Assembly (NCBI GenBank): GCA_946811695.1
Contig: OX328123.1
Coordinates: 34,949,660-35,013,659 of the forward strand
Source: Gonocerus acuteangulatus
Lineage: Eukaryota > Arthropoda > Insecta > Hemiptera > Coreidae
Direction: 5' to 3'
Length of the DNA stretch: 64,000 bases
Under the pieces are notes generated by a model, which saw only the letters and a program-made list of their open reading frames with translations, was not told the DNA's origin and did not search any database. Below are positions 1 to 11,048 of this stretch, in pieces; within the stretch, counting starts at the first letter, position 1; the number at the start of each line of letters is the position of its first letter. Position numbers and translations under genes: made by a program.

Positions 1-121
1 GATAGTGTGGAGCCCCAATCCTACCTACGAACGAAGACCCTGTAAGATAAAATTTGTATTGCGTTCGTTTTTTGAATTCCAGCATATTAGTCCAGTGCTC
101 TGCCCCTGAGCAAACCTCAGG
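1..121 (-). repeat. SINE family C, 5' head fragment
   Basis: Reverse complement of a tRNA-like head: the box A region (gagcaaacctc, read in reverse) and the segment attagtccagtgctct match the copy at 61598-61950. The left part lies at the window edge, so the full length is unknown. Confidence 0.6.
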
Positions 122-654
122 ATTTTTTTTATTATCTTGTAGAAAGGATCGAAGCGGATTTGACGATTTTTTTTTTTTCCAAAATGTTTTTACTATACCG
201 TAATAACAGGTTTAATTTAAAGTGCCAAACCTTTGAACATTTTTTAAATTGATTATTAGAAATTATTAGAACAAGAAATTGTTATTTTATAATTATGTTT
301 GCGTCTTGTGTTAAATTGAATACGTTATAACAAAAAATGTATTTTTATTAAGAATTGGAAGTTTTTTGTTTTGTGTTTTAGCACTTTCCTCCGAAAGAAA
401 GCAGCTATTTTAAATTATGTTGCAGCTTTACAGTACGTCAGTTAATTTTTCGACCAAGAAGATTTTTTTATTATTGGCGGAGGAGGCGGGTAGATAGAGG
501 GGTTAGAAGATAAAACATATACTTATGAAAGAATGCGTTTTCACAATTGTGTTTTAGTTTTCTGCGTTTTGTTTCGGAAAAGAAGCAAAAACGAGAAATA
601 CGCTAAAGGACTTTTTTCTTTACCTTTTCATCCTCCATCGATTCCCAAAGTTTA
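122..654. other. Unassigned AT-rich DNA
   Basis: No recognisable gene or repeat. An open frame at 533-847 is mostly an (AT)n translation (Tyr-Ile repeats) and is not taken as coding. Confidence 0.5.
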
Positions 655-667
655 TTTTAGGGACACC

Positions 668-729
<62 letters not shown>
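655..729. repeat. ACAGGGTGTCCC-type element end plus (AT)n
   Basis: The terminal motif gggacaccctgta is followed directly by about 58 bases of (AT)n. The same end is found at 2676-2690 and 34465-34477. The partner end of this copy was not found. Confidence 0.6.
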
Positions 730-732
<3 letters not shown>

Positions 733-1590
733 GAAAGGAAGAGGTTTCATTCATTCCCATTACTTAAACAGATGTTATTCTGTTGCTGGCCGAGTTCCTT
801 TTTATTTCATAACTGTTGTTCAATGTTTTTTCCTCTCCTGTCAGTAGTCGGCAGTCGAATAGTAAGTATGAAGACAGTTTAAACTAAGTAGGTATGTTTA
901 ATACTAACAACACCTAAGAACACTAGATAACAAATTTACTTGCACCAAGCAAAAAAAAAAAAAAAATACAATGCCTATTTTTTACAGGACTCAACTTCTC
1001 ACAAAACAAGGTTCAGTAAATTCTTAATATTTAAACCGCTTCAGAGGTTAATAATATATGTATATATATAAATAAATTTTAAGGACTGTAATTTTTGATA
1101 TTTAGTATGTAGGTTCAATGAAGATTTGTAAAAATTTTCAAAAATTATTTCATTAGCGCAAACTCAAATTTTACCTAATTATTTTAATGCTATAAAGTAT
1201 AATTAATAATAGCTAATTATTTTGTACGTAATTAAGAATATAGAGAAATAGAAGGATTATTTGTACTTCTTATAATATGGATTATTTATTACATATGTCA
1301 TTCTATTTCTGTGACCTGTCTAATATTCAACATCGTTGTTTGAAGTAAATGAATCTCTTTATTCTACATTCAGACAAGAGACACTTTACTACAGAATAAT
1401 TTAGTATTCATTGTGTCAGTGTTTGTAAACAACATATGAATTCCTATTTAAGTGACTTCATGAAAATAAATGAGCCTGTCAAGTCTTGTGTACAAATCCA
1501 TTATAAATAAGCTCAGATTTAGGTATGTGATCACATTTAATAGGGCCTGGTTTTGCATGTGGAATGATTGGCATATCTGGAGGAGGTTGA
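730..1590. other. Unassigned AT-rich DNA
   Basis: Contains an A-run near 951-966 and short AT runs near 1055. No coding or RNA gene signal was seen. Confidence 0.5.
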
Positions 1591-1769
1591 TTTATTAGTT
1601 CTTTAACGGCGCTTCGATAGCTAGGCCATTAGCGCCGACATCCAGGGTGAATCGAGGAATTTTCCCAACGAGCCATGGGAAGAAAAAATTCCTGCCCCCG
1701 GTGGGGATCGAACCCGCCATCTCCCGCTTATGAATCTAACGCACTAGCCACTAGACCACGGGAGACCCC
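1591..1769 (-). mobile_element. SINE family A (tRNA-derived), near complete
   Basis: Read on the minus strand, it starts ggggtctcccgtggtctag, with a box A-like tggctagtgcg and a box B gggttcgatccc. The family-specific body and tail domain (ctggatgtcggcgctaatgg) follow. The tail has only a short pyrimidine run on the plus strand. Copies at 3295, 12529 and 42770 share the whole layout. Confidence 0.85.
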
Positions 1770-2170
1770 TTGAATTATTAGTGAAATAATTACTGCATTT
1801 ATAGTAATGATTAACCAAAAACTGCCGAAATCTATAATAAAAACAGTGGGAGTAAAGTCAGAGGGGCGTGGGGAACACGAGGTCACGGTCGTGATGGGGG
1901 GAGGGGGGATATCGTGGAAATCGATACACAGTTATACACATAACAAATTCAAGGGGGGGGGAGGGGATACGGGAAAATAGGCCGCCGGACTGCTTCCGCT
2001 GGCTAACGAGTTTCGAGAAATAGCTATGTCCGGTCCCCTGTCCAGGCTGCGGATAGGCCACACAACCTCTCTTCAACACATAACCTGCAAGTAGTTCGTT
2101 TACGACTTTGTATTTATAAACACATTGCCTGAGGGTAGGTGGCGATTAGTTAGCCAATAAAGCCAAGTCT
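1770..2170. other. Unassigned, locally GC-richer
   Basis: 1855-2080 contains several G-runs and a 73-codon minus-strand frame without recognisable domains. I see no support for a gene. Confidence 0.4.
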
Positions 2171-2690
2171 GTATAAAGGATGTCCCGAATTTAAATGGCT
2201 AAACTTCGGGAGCGTGTAGGGGAACAAAAAACTAAGACAAAAAGTCCTTTAGAGGTTTGCTCGTTTTTGCTTCGTTTTGGAGAAAATCGCAAAGCAAGAA
2301 ACGAAACAAGTTTTCAATTTTGTACTTACCTATTTAAATTTTCAATGGAAAAAATTGTCATTGCGCATTGTTTCAAGAAACTAATTACAAAAATTCTCTT
2401 GATGCCGATAAATTTTTCGTGTACGGTTTCTGCAGCTTTAGAAGCGGTGCACGAGTGCTTTAGAACCGATTCCCAACTAGAAGAGTGCTTAATCGACGAG
2501 TATTTTCGTTAACTTTTATTAGACATCAAGAGCCTAGATCATTCTTACTTCATAATGAAGACTACCAATACCAGAAAGCTTCAAGAGCAAATTGTCGGAG
2601 AAGAAATTAAGTCCAACACCTGCATTAGGAATATCGGTCCCCTACACGCTTCTGAAGATTTTCCATTTAAATTCGGGACACCCTGTACAT
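2171..2690. mobile_element. MITE with GGGTGTCCCGAATTTAAATGG ends
   Basis: The left end gtataaaggatgtcccgaat and the right end attcgggacaccctgtac are inverted copies, extended inward by ttaaatgg/ccatttaa. The interior has two modest plus-strand frames (2195-2512, 2555-2785) with no recognised domain. These are probably chance frames in a non-autonomous DNA element. Confidence 0.75.
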
Positions 2691-2704
2691 ATATGGTAAC
2701 TGAA

Positions 2705-3046
2705 TTACCTCTGTTCGCAACAGTAATGAGAATCTTCTCTAATAAGAACTTTTACTGTAAATTTACAAGACATTTTAAGTACTAAAAACTTGTAAATTTT
2801 GGGATTATTAAGAACTGTAGTGCCAACACCTTCGGAGGTTTTAGAGCCATCTGTAAATATATTGTTGAAGTTGGGACTCTCTCCAAGTATTTTATTGAAT
2901 TCGTTGCAGAGAGGAGCGGTGTTTTTGTTATGTTTTGTATATTTAGTTAAAGTGAGGTTCACTGATGGAATTGACAAAAGCCAGGGCGTTGTATGTGATT
3001 TTTTATCATGTTTTAGAAGTGTTATGACCCTTGATGGATAGAACAT
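2705..3046 (-). pseudogene. Non-LTR retrotransposon fragment, RNase H region
   Basis: The open frame of about 113 codons contains TPWLLSIPSVNLTL, then NFNNIFTDGSKTSEGVG. The IFTDGSK motif carries the first catalytic Asp of the RNase H domain found at the C-terminal side of Jockey/I/R1-type LINE ORF2 proteins, and the TPPWLL-like linker sits before it in those families. Only the start of the domain is here. The frame then runs into unrelated sequence, and neither the reverse transcriptase nor the rest of RNase H is present. It abuts the MITE ending at 2690. Treat as a dead fragment. Confidence 0.7.
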
Positions 3047-3086
3047 CTTCCTAAAGTTCTTTCTGGGTCAAATATCAATGTAAAAT

Positions 3087-3170
3087 CATGGGAGTATATA
3101 AGGGGGACTGGAGGCCCCCCCTGACATTTTGTTTTGGTGACAACATTTCATGTAAAAAAAAAGAAAAGTG
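3087..3170. mobile_element. hAT-type MITE, one end
   Basis: The sequence catgggagtatataaggggg followed by a C-run matches the end of the complete MITE at 28386-28656 (CATGGGCGTATATAAGG). The second end is not visible; a SINE lies immediately downstream. Confidence 0.6.
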
Positions 3171-3227
3171 GATCCTCCCTCTCTCCACAGGGTGTAAATA
3201 TGTCAACACAATGTCAACTATACCCTT

Positions 3228-3294
3228 AATTTTTTTTTTAATTTTTACGGCGCATCGACATCTAGGCCATTAGCGCCGCATATTCCCTTATTAT
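3228..3294 (-). repeat. SINE family A, 3' tail fragment
   Basis: A T-run followed by acggcgcatcgacatctagg and ccattagcgccg is the tail domain of family A on the minus strand. It is interrupted by the full SINE at 3295. Its last 16 bases (catattcccttattat) are the target duplicated by that insertion. Confidence 0.7.
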
Positions 3295-3296
3295 TT

Positions 3297-3346
<50 letters not shown>

Positions 3347-3504
3347 GGCGCATCAACAAATCTTGACCATTAGCGCCGACATCCAGGGTGCATCCAGGAA
3401 TTCAGGAGCCCTGAGATGAGAACATTTCTGGCGCCGGTTGGAATCGAACCCATCATCTCCCGCTTATGAATCTAACGCGCTAGCCACCAGACCACGGGAG
3501 ACCC
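3295..3504 (-). mobile_element. SINE family A, complete, nested, with 16-bp TSD
   Basis: A poly-T of roughly 47 bases (poly-A on the minus strand) is followed by the SINE body and the tRNA-like head ending gaccacgggagacccc. It is flanked on both sides by catattcccttattat (3279-3294 and 3505-3520), a perfect 16-bp target duplication. This is direct evidence of LINE-mediated insertion. The long tail and intact duplication suggest a fairly recent event. Confidence 0.92.
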
Positions 3505-3520
3505 CATATTCCCTTATTAT

Positions 3521-3812
3521 ATAAAAATTTGTCTGTTCGCTCTATCATCGGTTGAAAAATGGTACGATTGTAGAGAAATGTTCAAAAATCATTCGTATAA
3601 TTTGAAAGGTCAAGTTCAATATGGTATGGTTGAACATGTTATTCATAGAGATGAACAGTTTCCGAATTTTGGTATATTTGGTTATTTATTTATTTAATGT
3701 TCAAGCGTCAAAATTGATATGATTTGATCGTTAATTACAAATCTTTCCTTATTAAAAAAACATTTATTATTCTTATTAACATTTCAATATAACAGTTACA
3801 ATGTATGTACAC

Positions 3813-3861
<49 letters not shown>

Positions 3862-4354
3862 AACATTACTATAATATAGTAATTATATTATAACTACATT
3901 ACCTATGTATAGTTATCTACACAAAAACAGAGACATACTTTACTTTATATTTTATTTAGTTAAACATCTGGAAAACTCGTAAGTGGAAAGTAACTATTGC
4001 AAATCTTACTAAATTCTCTAAAAAAGAGTTCCTGGTGTAATTTTCTATGGGGCGAAGGCATTCGGAGAAATTTTGTTTTGGATTTTAGTTTTTAATTGGC
4101 TGATTTTTTAATTGCAAATAGGAGTAAAATGAGTATTTTAGTAAAATATGGCATGAAAACCACACACCATACGGCATGAACACTGTTTTCCTTTTGGGAA
4201 GGCGGGGGGAGTAATTTCCGCTTAGGATACTGCCAGTTTCCTATTGTAGGGCCTGAAATCTTCTCGTTGAGATTTGATTATATATTTTTCATGAAAAATC
4301 AAAACTGTTTCTATTCTAAGATTCCTAAATGACACTGGGGATAAAAGGGAAAAG
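3521..4354. other. Unassigned AT-rich DNA with (AT)n
   Basis: Holds an (AT)n array near 3821-3855. No gene signal was seen. Confidence 0.5.
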
Positions 4355-4384
4355 CTCTAAGATGACGCAGTTCCTGCGACTCAG
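4355..4384 (-). repeat. Family D element terminal fragment
   Basis: ctaagatgacgcagttcctg, read as minus strand, matches the 5' terminus of the Helitron-like family D copies (for example 60654-60673). Only the tip is present. Confidence 0.5.
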
Positions 4385-4423
4385 TTTCATTTTGTATTTT
4401 TAAGACAGCTATTCCATCCGACC

Positions 4424-4463
4424 AATTATTGCCTTGCAGGTGTGTACCTGCAAGGCAATAATT
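4424..4463. repeat. Perfect 18-bp-arm hairpin
   Basis: The arms AATTATTGCCTTGCAGGT and ACCTGCAAGGCAATAATT are exact reverse complements around a 4-base GTGT loop. One arm motif (tgcaaggcaataatt) recurs at 35352-35367 next to another family D copy, which suggests a mobile-element origin. Confidence 0.85.
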
Positions 4464-4936
4464 TATGCCATTTTCCAAAATTTTTAAGGTCCTTTTTTTC
4501 TCTTTAAAATTTCCTTTCTTTGGCCGGTCTTATTGTACATTTTAACGGACATTAAAACCCAAATAACTAACGTTTTATGGAGTATCTACACGTTCAGTTT
4601 ATTATTTTGTTTTCCATCTCTGTTATAACTGGTTTTTTTTCTTCAGTCCAGTTCTTTCTGTTCAGATTTATTAGCGATTTTTGACGATATGGAAGAACAT
4701 TCTTTCGTAAAGAATATAAATTAGCTTTCGAATGGGCAACATCGACTTACCACGATTGCCTATCCGCTTTCGAGATATTTTGGGAAATATACCAGGATCT
4801 GAAAGCGTTTCCATACTCAACTAAATGTTTAATATGTTCGATTAGATGAATATCGAACGTCTGGAAAAAGTTTTAACTGAATCAATCGATTCTGATACCC
4901 AAAAGTAGTTGAATTCATTTTTCCAGTCACAGACAA

Positions 4937-4992
<56 letters not shown>

Positions 4993-5299
4993 AACAATAG
5001 ATAACAAGTTCTTTTCAAATCTCTCAGTAACTAGATTTTATTATTCTGTAAAGAATACATAAATATATTATAATAAACAAACAACAATAATAACAATCAT
5101 TAGCGATAACCAAAATAAATACCTGTAAAGAATAATTAAATTACAAAGTCCATAACTCATAACTTAGCATATAACAATCTAACTCTTGTACTGTTCTGAA
5201 CACATGTTCCAACACACAGATATACACTGCCTATCTAAATAGACCCACTGCCTGCATGATCACATGCCTTCATGATATAGTCCTAGAGTGAAGGAACTT

Positions 5300-5367
<68 letters not shown>

Positions 5368-5605
5368 AATATAACAATTTTATTCGATGAGATGTACGAT
5401 TTACTGTATAAATGCTCTCTTTTACTTGATACGATTTGTCGTGTTGGATAAAACTTACAATAAGTTGTTGCGTGTTGACCGGTCTTCATGTCTATTTTCT
5501 AGCACCAATAGTACTATCACGAGTAAAATCTAAATTTTTTCTGGCCTCTTCTTCTATATTAGTGAGAGAATAGGTTAATTTATCTGATAGTGTCTAACCC
5601 TGGGA
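4464..5605. other. Unassigned DNA with two (AT)n arrays
   Basis: (AT)n arrays lie at about 4941-4984 and 5302-5364. The minus-strand frame at 5283-5489 is largely the (AT)n translation. No gene was recognised. Confidence 0.5.
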
Positions 5606-5765
5606 TGTTTTTATTTTATTTTATTTATTGAAAGCTTAACGTCCATTTATTATTGACAACGAATTTTAGGACGGGTCATCTATAACGCCACTACCCCTAG
5701 TGGTAATCGAACCCACGACCTTAGTTAAGGAGTGCAGACGCCTTAGCACTCATGGCCAACGGGAT
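5606..5765 (-). mobile_element. SINE family B, internally deleted
   Basis: On the minus strand, a tRNA Ser/Leu-like head with box B gggttcgattaccac is followed by the family tail (taataataaatggacgtt). The middle segment found in other copies (the ttctttagaaaaaagaa region) is missing. Confidence 0.75.
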
Positions 5766-6311
5766 TCTCATTTCGATTATGCTTCGATCAATGTACTACA
5801 CGTAATTAATTCCATTTCTAAGTAGAAAATAATCACCATTCAGTTCTTTACAAAACTTCTTTGGATTTCAGGTTGTAGATAGAACACATTCAATTTCTCC
5901 AACTGGAAGTTATTTACTTTGGAAGCATTCATTCCCATTATAAAGCTGCCTTTTCAAGGATCTCAACATTCTCCGACCTTCCTCGAAGTAAGTTCGATTA
6001 ATTGTTTGGAAGCTGTGTACAGTCCTTTCAGCCAACTTCTCTTGTGCAGTTTTTCCCTTCGATCTATAGGTTAGCCGCATTCACTCCCTCTAAACCTCTC
6101 ACCTAGACAAGTGGCAATGAAATAGCTAACTAGGCTCCAAATAGGGCATATTCATTCTTCACCTCACATTCATAAAGCGAATTCATTCAATAGTGATTCT
6201 ACAGACACCTTGTAGGAATGCTCCAAAATAATTTTCTTATTAAATTTTTTACTGTTGGAGGCAATCTGACACACTTGCCTACTAGCTACAGCGCTTGGTT
6301 TTGTACGTTTC
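5766..6311. other. Unassigned DNA
   Basis: Moderately AT-rich. No repeat or gene was recognised. Confidence 0.4.
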
Positions 6312-6319
6312 CAACCCCG

Positions 6320-6746
6320 CAGAGATGGGCATAATTTTATTTATCAATAAAAATACGAATTTATTCGTACTTTATATATTTGTGAATACGAATATAAATA
6401 AATTCGTGCTTCATATATTTGTGAATACGAATATAAATAAATTCGTATTCATAAGTGAGAATACGAATTTATTTCTATTCACATATATTAAATATAAAAA
6501 TACAAATCAAATTTTATTCGCAAATTTTTCTGCGAAGAAAAATAAATTCACAGAAAAAATTGTAAATAATCACAATAAATGTGAATATTTACAAAAAATC
6601 AAGTGATTACGAAAAAAATCACATTAAAATATACGAATAAAAATTTATTCACATTATAATTTGTGAAAAAATTTATTCACAATAAAATTCGCAAATAAAT
6701 TATGAATTTATTCGTATTAAGATGATATTACGAAAGTTATTGAAGG

Positions 6747-6785
<39 letters not shown>

Positions 6786-7295
6786 GAGGTACAGATGACA
6801 AACTGTGTCCCTGCAGCATGCCTGGTGGTCCCGCGGCGGACTCGGGGTAAACAAAAAATCTAGGCGCTAATAACCTAGACGTTAAACGCCTTAAAAAACA
6901 AGACAAAAAAAATCACCTTCAATAACTTTCGTAATATCATCTTAATACGAATAAATTCATGATTTATTTGCGAATTTTATTGTGAATAAATTTTTATTCA
7001 CAAATTATAATGTGAATAAATTTGTATTCGCATATTTTAATGTGATTTTTTTTGTAATCACTTGATTTTTTTGTAAATATTCACATTTTTTGTGATTATT
7101 TACAATTTATTTGTATTGGCAGAAAAATTTGCGAATAAAATTTTATTTGTATTAGTTTTTTTTTAATACATGTGAATAAAAATAAATTCGTATTCACACT
7201 TATGAATACGAATTTATTTATATTCGTATTCACAAATATATGAAGTACGAATAAATTCGTATTTTTATTTATAAATAAAATTATGCCCATCACTG
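6320..7295. mobile_element. hAT-type foldback MITE with 8-bp TSD
   Basis: The ends CAGAGATGGGCATAATTTTA and its inverse (taaaattatgcccatcactg) begin inverted arms of about 400 bases each, rich in acgaatttattcgta-like motifs. Flanks caaccccg (6312-6319) and caaacccg (7296-7303) form an 8-bp duplication with one mismatch, the length expected for hAT. Open frames at 6295-6606 and 7096-7308 are mirror images within the arms and are not coding. Confidence 0.85.
6751..6905 (-). mobile_element. SINE-like insertion in the MITE loop
   Basis: A T-run of about 30 bases is followed by a non-palindromic block containing ctaggcgctaataacctag, which resembles the ctaggccattagcgcc tail domain of family A. 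It interrupts the axis of the foldback MITE. The family of the remaining part (6783-6845) was not recognised. Confidence 0.5.
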
Positions 7296-7482
7296 CAAAC
7301 CCGTACATATGACCGCTGTGAAGGATCTTCTGTCGAAGCTAGCCACCCCTACCAAGGAACAACTCGAGCAGAAATAATTCACTTATCCTTTTTGGGGGAA
7401 TCTTACCCCTTCTCTGCAAGATAACCTTATCAATAGGAAGGGGTTTTAAAGATGTTGTTTTGAATGCTTTATCAGAGGAGGG

Positions 7483-7923
7483 TCAAGGGTGGAGAGGAAT
7501 TATCATCAGGGGAGACTGAGATAGATGTCTGGCCAAGCCGAGTGGAAGTCTCCTTCCACTGAAAAGTTTTGATGTCGTGTTCTTATATGCGGCACGACAG
7601 CCCATAGAGTGAAGGATAATAAAAATAGAACTCTTGTGGGGACTGGCCTTCTTATTAAACCTTAGAACTTGTGACCCCCACTCAAATCTATGTATATCTT
7701 TAACAAAAGTCGACCGATCTTGTTTAACGCACACATGCAATTGTTTGTAATAGGAATGCTCCAAACCAAGATGTTTGGCGAAAGAACAAAAATTCTGGAT
7801 TCTTATATGAATCTGCATTAAGTCAGTGCTAAAAGGGATTAGGTAACATTTGAAAATATCGTGCGGCTTTTGAACTCTACTAAGCGAGGTAGGTTGAACG
7901 ATTGACTCCCTATTGTTAAACAA
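7483..7923 (-). CDS. Unrecognised 146-codon open frame
   Basis: The longest open frame in the window (MFNNRESIVQPTS... to ...MIIPLHP). It has no signal peptide, membrane span, Cys/His cluster or transposase motif that I can recognise, and composition does not separate it from chance. It lies in a repeat-poor island between a hAT MITE and a foldback element. No promoter or splice sites were identified around it. It could be a degraded LINE fragment or a random frame. It is listed only because it is the longest. Confidence 0.15.
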   Translation of the reverse strand: MFNNRESIVQPTSLSRVQKPHDIFKCYLIPFSTDLMQIHIRIQNFCSFAKHLGLEHSYYKQLHVCVKQDRSTFVKDIHRFEWGSQVLRFNKKASPHKSSIFIILHSMGCRAAYKNTTSKLFSGRRLPLGLARHLSQSPLMIIPLHP

Positions 7924-7996
7924 TTTAAATTGGAGTTTTCTTACTTTCAGATTTCTTGTGCGAAGAAATAAGGGTAAAAATGCAGTTTCACGCCCT

Positions 7997-8675
7997 CCAA
8001 ACCGATTTCTTTCAAATTTTGTACAATAACGTATTTTGATGCACTAAACACGAATACGCTAAAAAAAAAGTTCGCATTCAACTAGGAAAGAAGTTATTAA
8101 GCACTAAAGTTCGCTGTTATGCAGGTTATGAGAGGTTAATAGAATTCTATTAATTTTTGCGAGTTGGATTGACTGGGGTTTTGTTATCTTCTTGAGCCTG
8201 CGGAAACGCATAGCACGTATGCCCTTAAGCGACAGGTGACGACGGGTGAGGATGCCCTTAAAATTAACAATATTTTCGAATAAATGGTTTCTGAACATTT
8301 CAAATGAGAGTTCTCTGTTTCCAAATGTTACATATCTGCGCATGCGCGTGTTTACAAATACGCTGATGACGCCTAGTTTTATAACCTTCCTAACTTTAGT
8401 GCTTAATATTCTATTCTATTAATTTTAGCGAGTTGGATTGACTGGGGTTTTGTTATCTTCTTGAGCGAACGTAGCGAGCGGAAACGCATAACATGTATGC
8501 CTTAAAGTCGTCACAAATTTAGTTGTTTACATTAGCTCTCATAACCTGCATAACAGTGAACTTACGTGCTTAATAACTTCTTTCCTAGTTAAATGCGAAG
8601 TTATTTTTAACGTATTCGTGTTTAGTGCAACAAAATACGTTATTGTACAAAATTTCGGAAAGAAATCGGTTTGGT
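7997..8675. mobile_element. Foldback element with internal direct repeat
   Basis: The outer arms (ccaaaccgatttctttc... at 7997 and ...gaaagaaatcggtttgg ending near 8675) are inverted over about 115 bases. Inside, a block starting gcgagttggattgactgggg occurs twice in direct orientation (about 8159 and 8429). No target duplication was resolved. Confidence 0.7.
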
Positions 8676-8907
8676 CCAAGTTTGGCTGCTCAATCCGATT
8701 TGATCCTAATCCAGACTAAACCCCAACTTCTCATAAACGGATTTTGATTTGTTTTATAAAACACATGTTCCTCATGTTTGCCGAGTTTCGTTTCAAGGAA
8801 AAGCAAATAGAGAAAGTTATTAATATGGTTTCGGAGTAACGTAGAGCCTCTTTCTGATATCCTTTCACTTCCAAATCATCACACAATTTTTGTGAGTTAT
8901 CAGGAGG

Positions 8908-9064
8908 AATCGTGAATTCGATTCCCACTAGGGGTGGTGACATTTCTTTAGAAAAAAGAAAAGGCATCAGCTCTACCCTGGCTAGAAAAGGGTGGTAACC
9001 TATAGATAACCCGTCCTAAAATCTTAGTTAATAATAAATGGACGTTAAAATTTAATAAATAAAT
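8908..9064 (+). mobile_element. SINE family B, 5'-truncated
   Basis: Starts within box B (gaattcgattcccactaggg) and runs through the ttctttagaaaaaagaaaag stem and the tail atggacgttaaaatttaata. The upstream half of the tRNA-like head is missing. Confidence 0.8.
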
Positions 9065-10030
9065 ACGTATAAATATGAGTTATAGATCATGTGCTCGTAA
9101 CGTCATCTCTCCAAAACATTTCCATTTTGTCCTACATATGTGTCACCACAGATTATGCATAAACTTTTTAAAGACCTGATTTCTCAAGCATATCGGCTTT
9201 GTCTTTGTGCATTACACGGTGATTTTAAAGATCCGTGACTTTTAAAATATGTCTTAATACCTTGGTGTTCTAAACTCTGCCCAATCCATTAATATTATTA
9301 CGAAACTAAGTGCGCACGTGTTATTTCTGCATTCTCTTATAGCATTTTGATATCCTCAACCCTCTCTTCTATTAACACACATGTTTTTGTTATCCTCCAT
9401 GATTCACGATCATTCAATTATATTGACAGATTCAGACATATGGAGGAACACCTGCTACGGAACCTAGGCCCGTAGATTGTGCTAATTTCTATTCAGAAAT
9501 AGTCCTAAATCCCGTAAAGCCCCTAACCATCTATTCAGCAATATCCTGCGAACCGAAAGGAGGGTCTATATACTCCACAATTCCGCCCCTGGGGTACAAT
9601 ACATCTGCAACTCTCTCTAATAAGAGGTCCCAGTTTCACCGACAACCATTCCGCGAATTAATATAATGGATCTCCGAGATTATCTTCATCACAATCCTCG
9701 TGGCATTTATCTCATATACAATCACATTATCCAGAAGCACAATCTCATTATCTCATGGCAGAGTAACATTAATCAATGCTCCAACAATAATTAGCACAGG
9801 CAATTACAATGGCCCACGCCTCAAGCACTGGGCCAAATTCGGACACTCGCATTGAACTATAGACCAATCTTCGCACTCTATAAACCAGGAAAATTAATGT
9901 TGTTATGACAATTCTATTCATTAAATATATGTTTACTACATGATACTTTACAAATGTAAGCTTTAAATAATATTTTTGTATTGTAAGTAAGCAGTATTTG
10001 GAAGAATTAACCATTATTCAAGGAAAAAAA
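9065..10030. other. Unassigned DNA
   Basis: 9410-9760 is less AT-rich but has no open frame or motif I can name. It may belong to the retroelement remnant that follows. Confidence 0.35.
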
Positions 10031-10380
10031 ACTGAACAGGAGATACGGCGATTCATGGGACCTACACCAAAACTCACAACACACAACAAACTCATTGTAT
10101 ACAAGACCATTATCCACCTATTCGGAACTCAGGGGAACAACCAAAACCTCAAACATACAGAGAATATAGGCATTTCAATCCTAAGTCCTTCACAAAATAG
10201 TCAATGCCCCATACTACATTTCCAATAAAACTCTCCATAATGACCTCAACATCCCTTTCGTTCAAGAACTGGCAAAATCCCGTTTCCTAACCTTTCATTC
10301 CAAATTGTCTTTCCATCCCAATCCTAGAGCACAAACACTTTCTGACAAATCCCACCGAAAAAATCCTCGTAATCATTTAA
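10031..10380 (+). pseudogene. Jockey-like LINE, C-terminal RT remnant
   Basis: The frame reads RRFMGPTPKLTTHNKLIVYK and, with frame changes, continues through phrases equivalent to SNKTLHNDLNIPFVQELA and RFLTFHSKLSFHPNPRA. This matches the thumb and C-terminal tail of Jockey-clade reverse transcriptases (typically ...R.G...KL...NKLLLYK...W.YGIQLWG). The ORF breaks at 10228, and the equivalent of the WTYGIQLWG segment is damaged. There is no RT catalytic YADD here. A 5'-truncated, frameshifted insertion, with no function expected. Confidence 0.65.
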
Positions 10381-11048
10381 ATTAATTAAAGGACAAAAAA
10401 TTATTTTAAAGTAGGAAGTGCAAATACTGATTGGCTTCTTTCAAAGGTTTTATTTTTTGAATATATTACACAGGTCCACAAAAAAAAATTGTTTTGTGCT
10501 GGGTATCGGACACATTTTTTCTGACGTATTTTTTACCGCTGAGCACGAATCTGAAGTCATAATTGGGGGTTAATCAGCAAAAAACGGAGAAAACTGAAAA
10601 GATCTATAAAAATAAAGATTTAATGGTTTTTTTAGCTATGTAATAATCAATTTGCAGTTTCAGCTTGTTTCTGCAGGTACTGTCCACTCCCGTGATTTGC
10701 AAATATTATTTGTTTGTTGCTTATTGCATTTTATTTATGTTTTTTATAGGAAATATTTCGTCTTCGATAAAAAATAAAACATCAGGACATTGAATTGGTA
10801 CATTTACCGGCAAAATCCTGCAACCGCGGAGTGTTTTGGCTACGATGACAACTGCCCTTCAGCGCTGCCCTCCAGCGCTGTTTTGCAGGGAAGCGCTAGA
10901 ATATGAGAATGATGCTGTAGTGTGTCCGACGACGAGTTGACATTGTCGTCGACAATGTCAGAAAGCCCTCATACTTAGGCCTGGGGAGTATGAGGGTTAT
11001 CACCCATAGGGCGGCTGACTCACCTGCGATTGGGCCAGATATTCTAGC

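Noticed and set aside
9410..9760. Mitochondrial insertion (numt)
   Set aside because: The composition looked suggestive, but no stretch could be matched with confidence to a mitochondrial gene in the invertebrate code.
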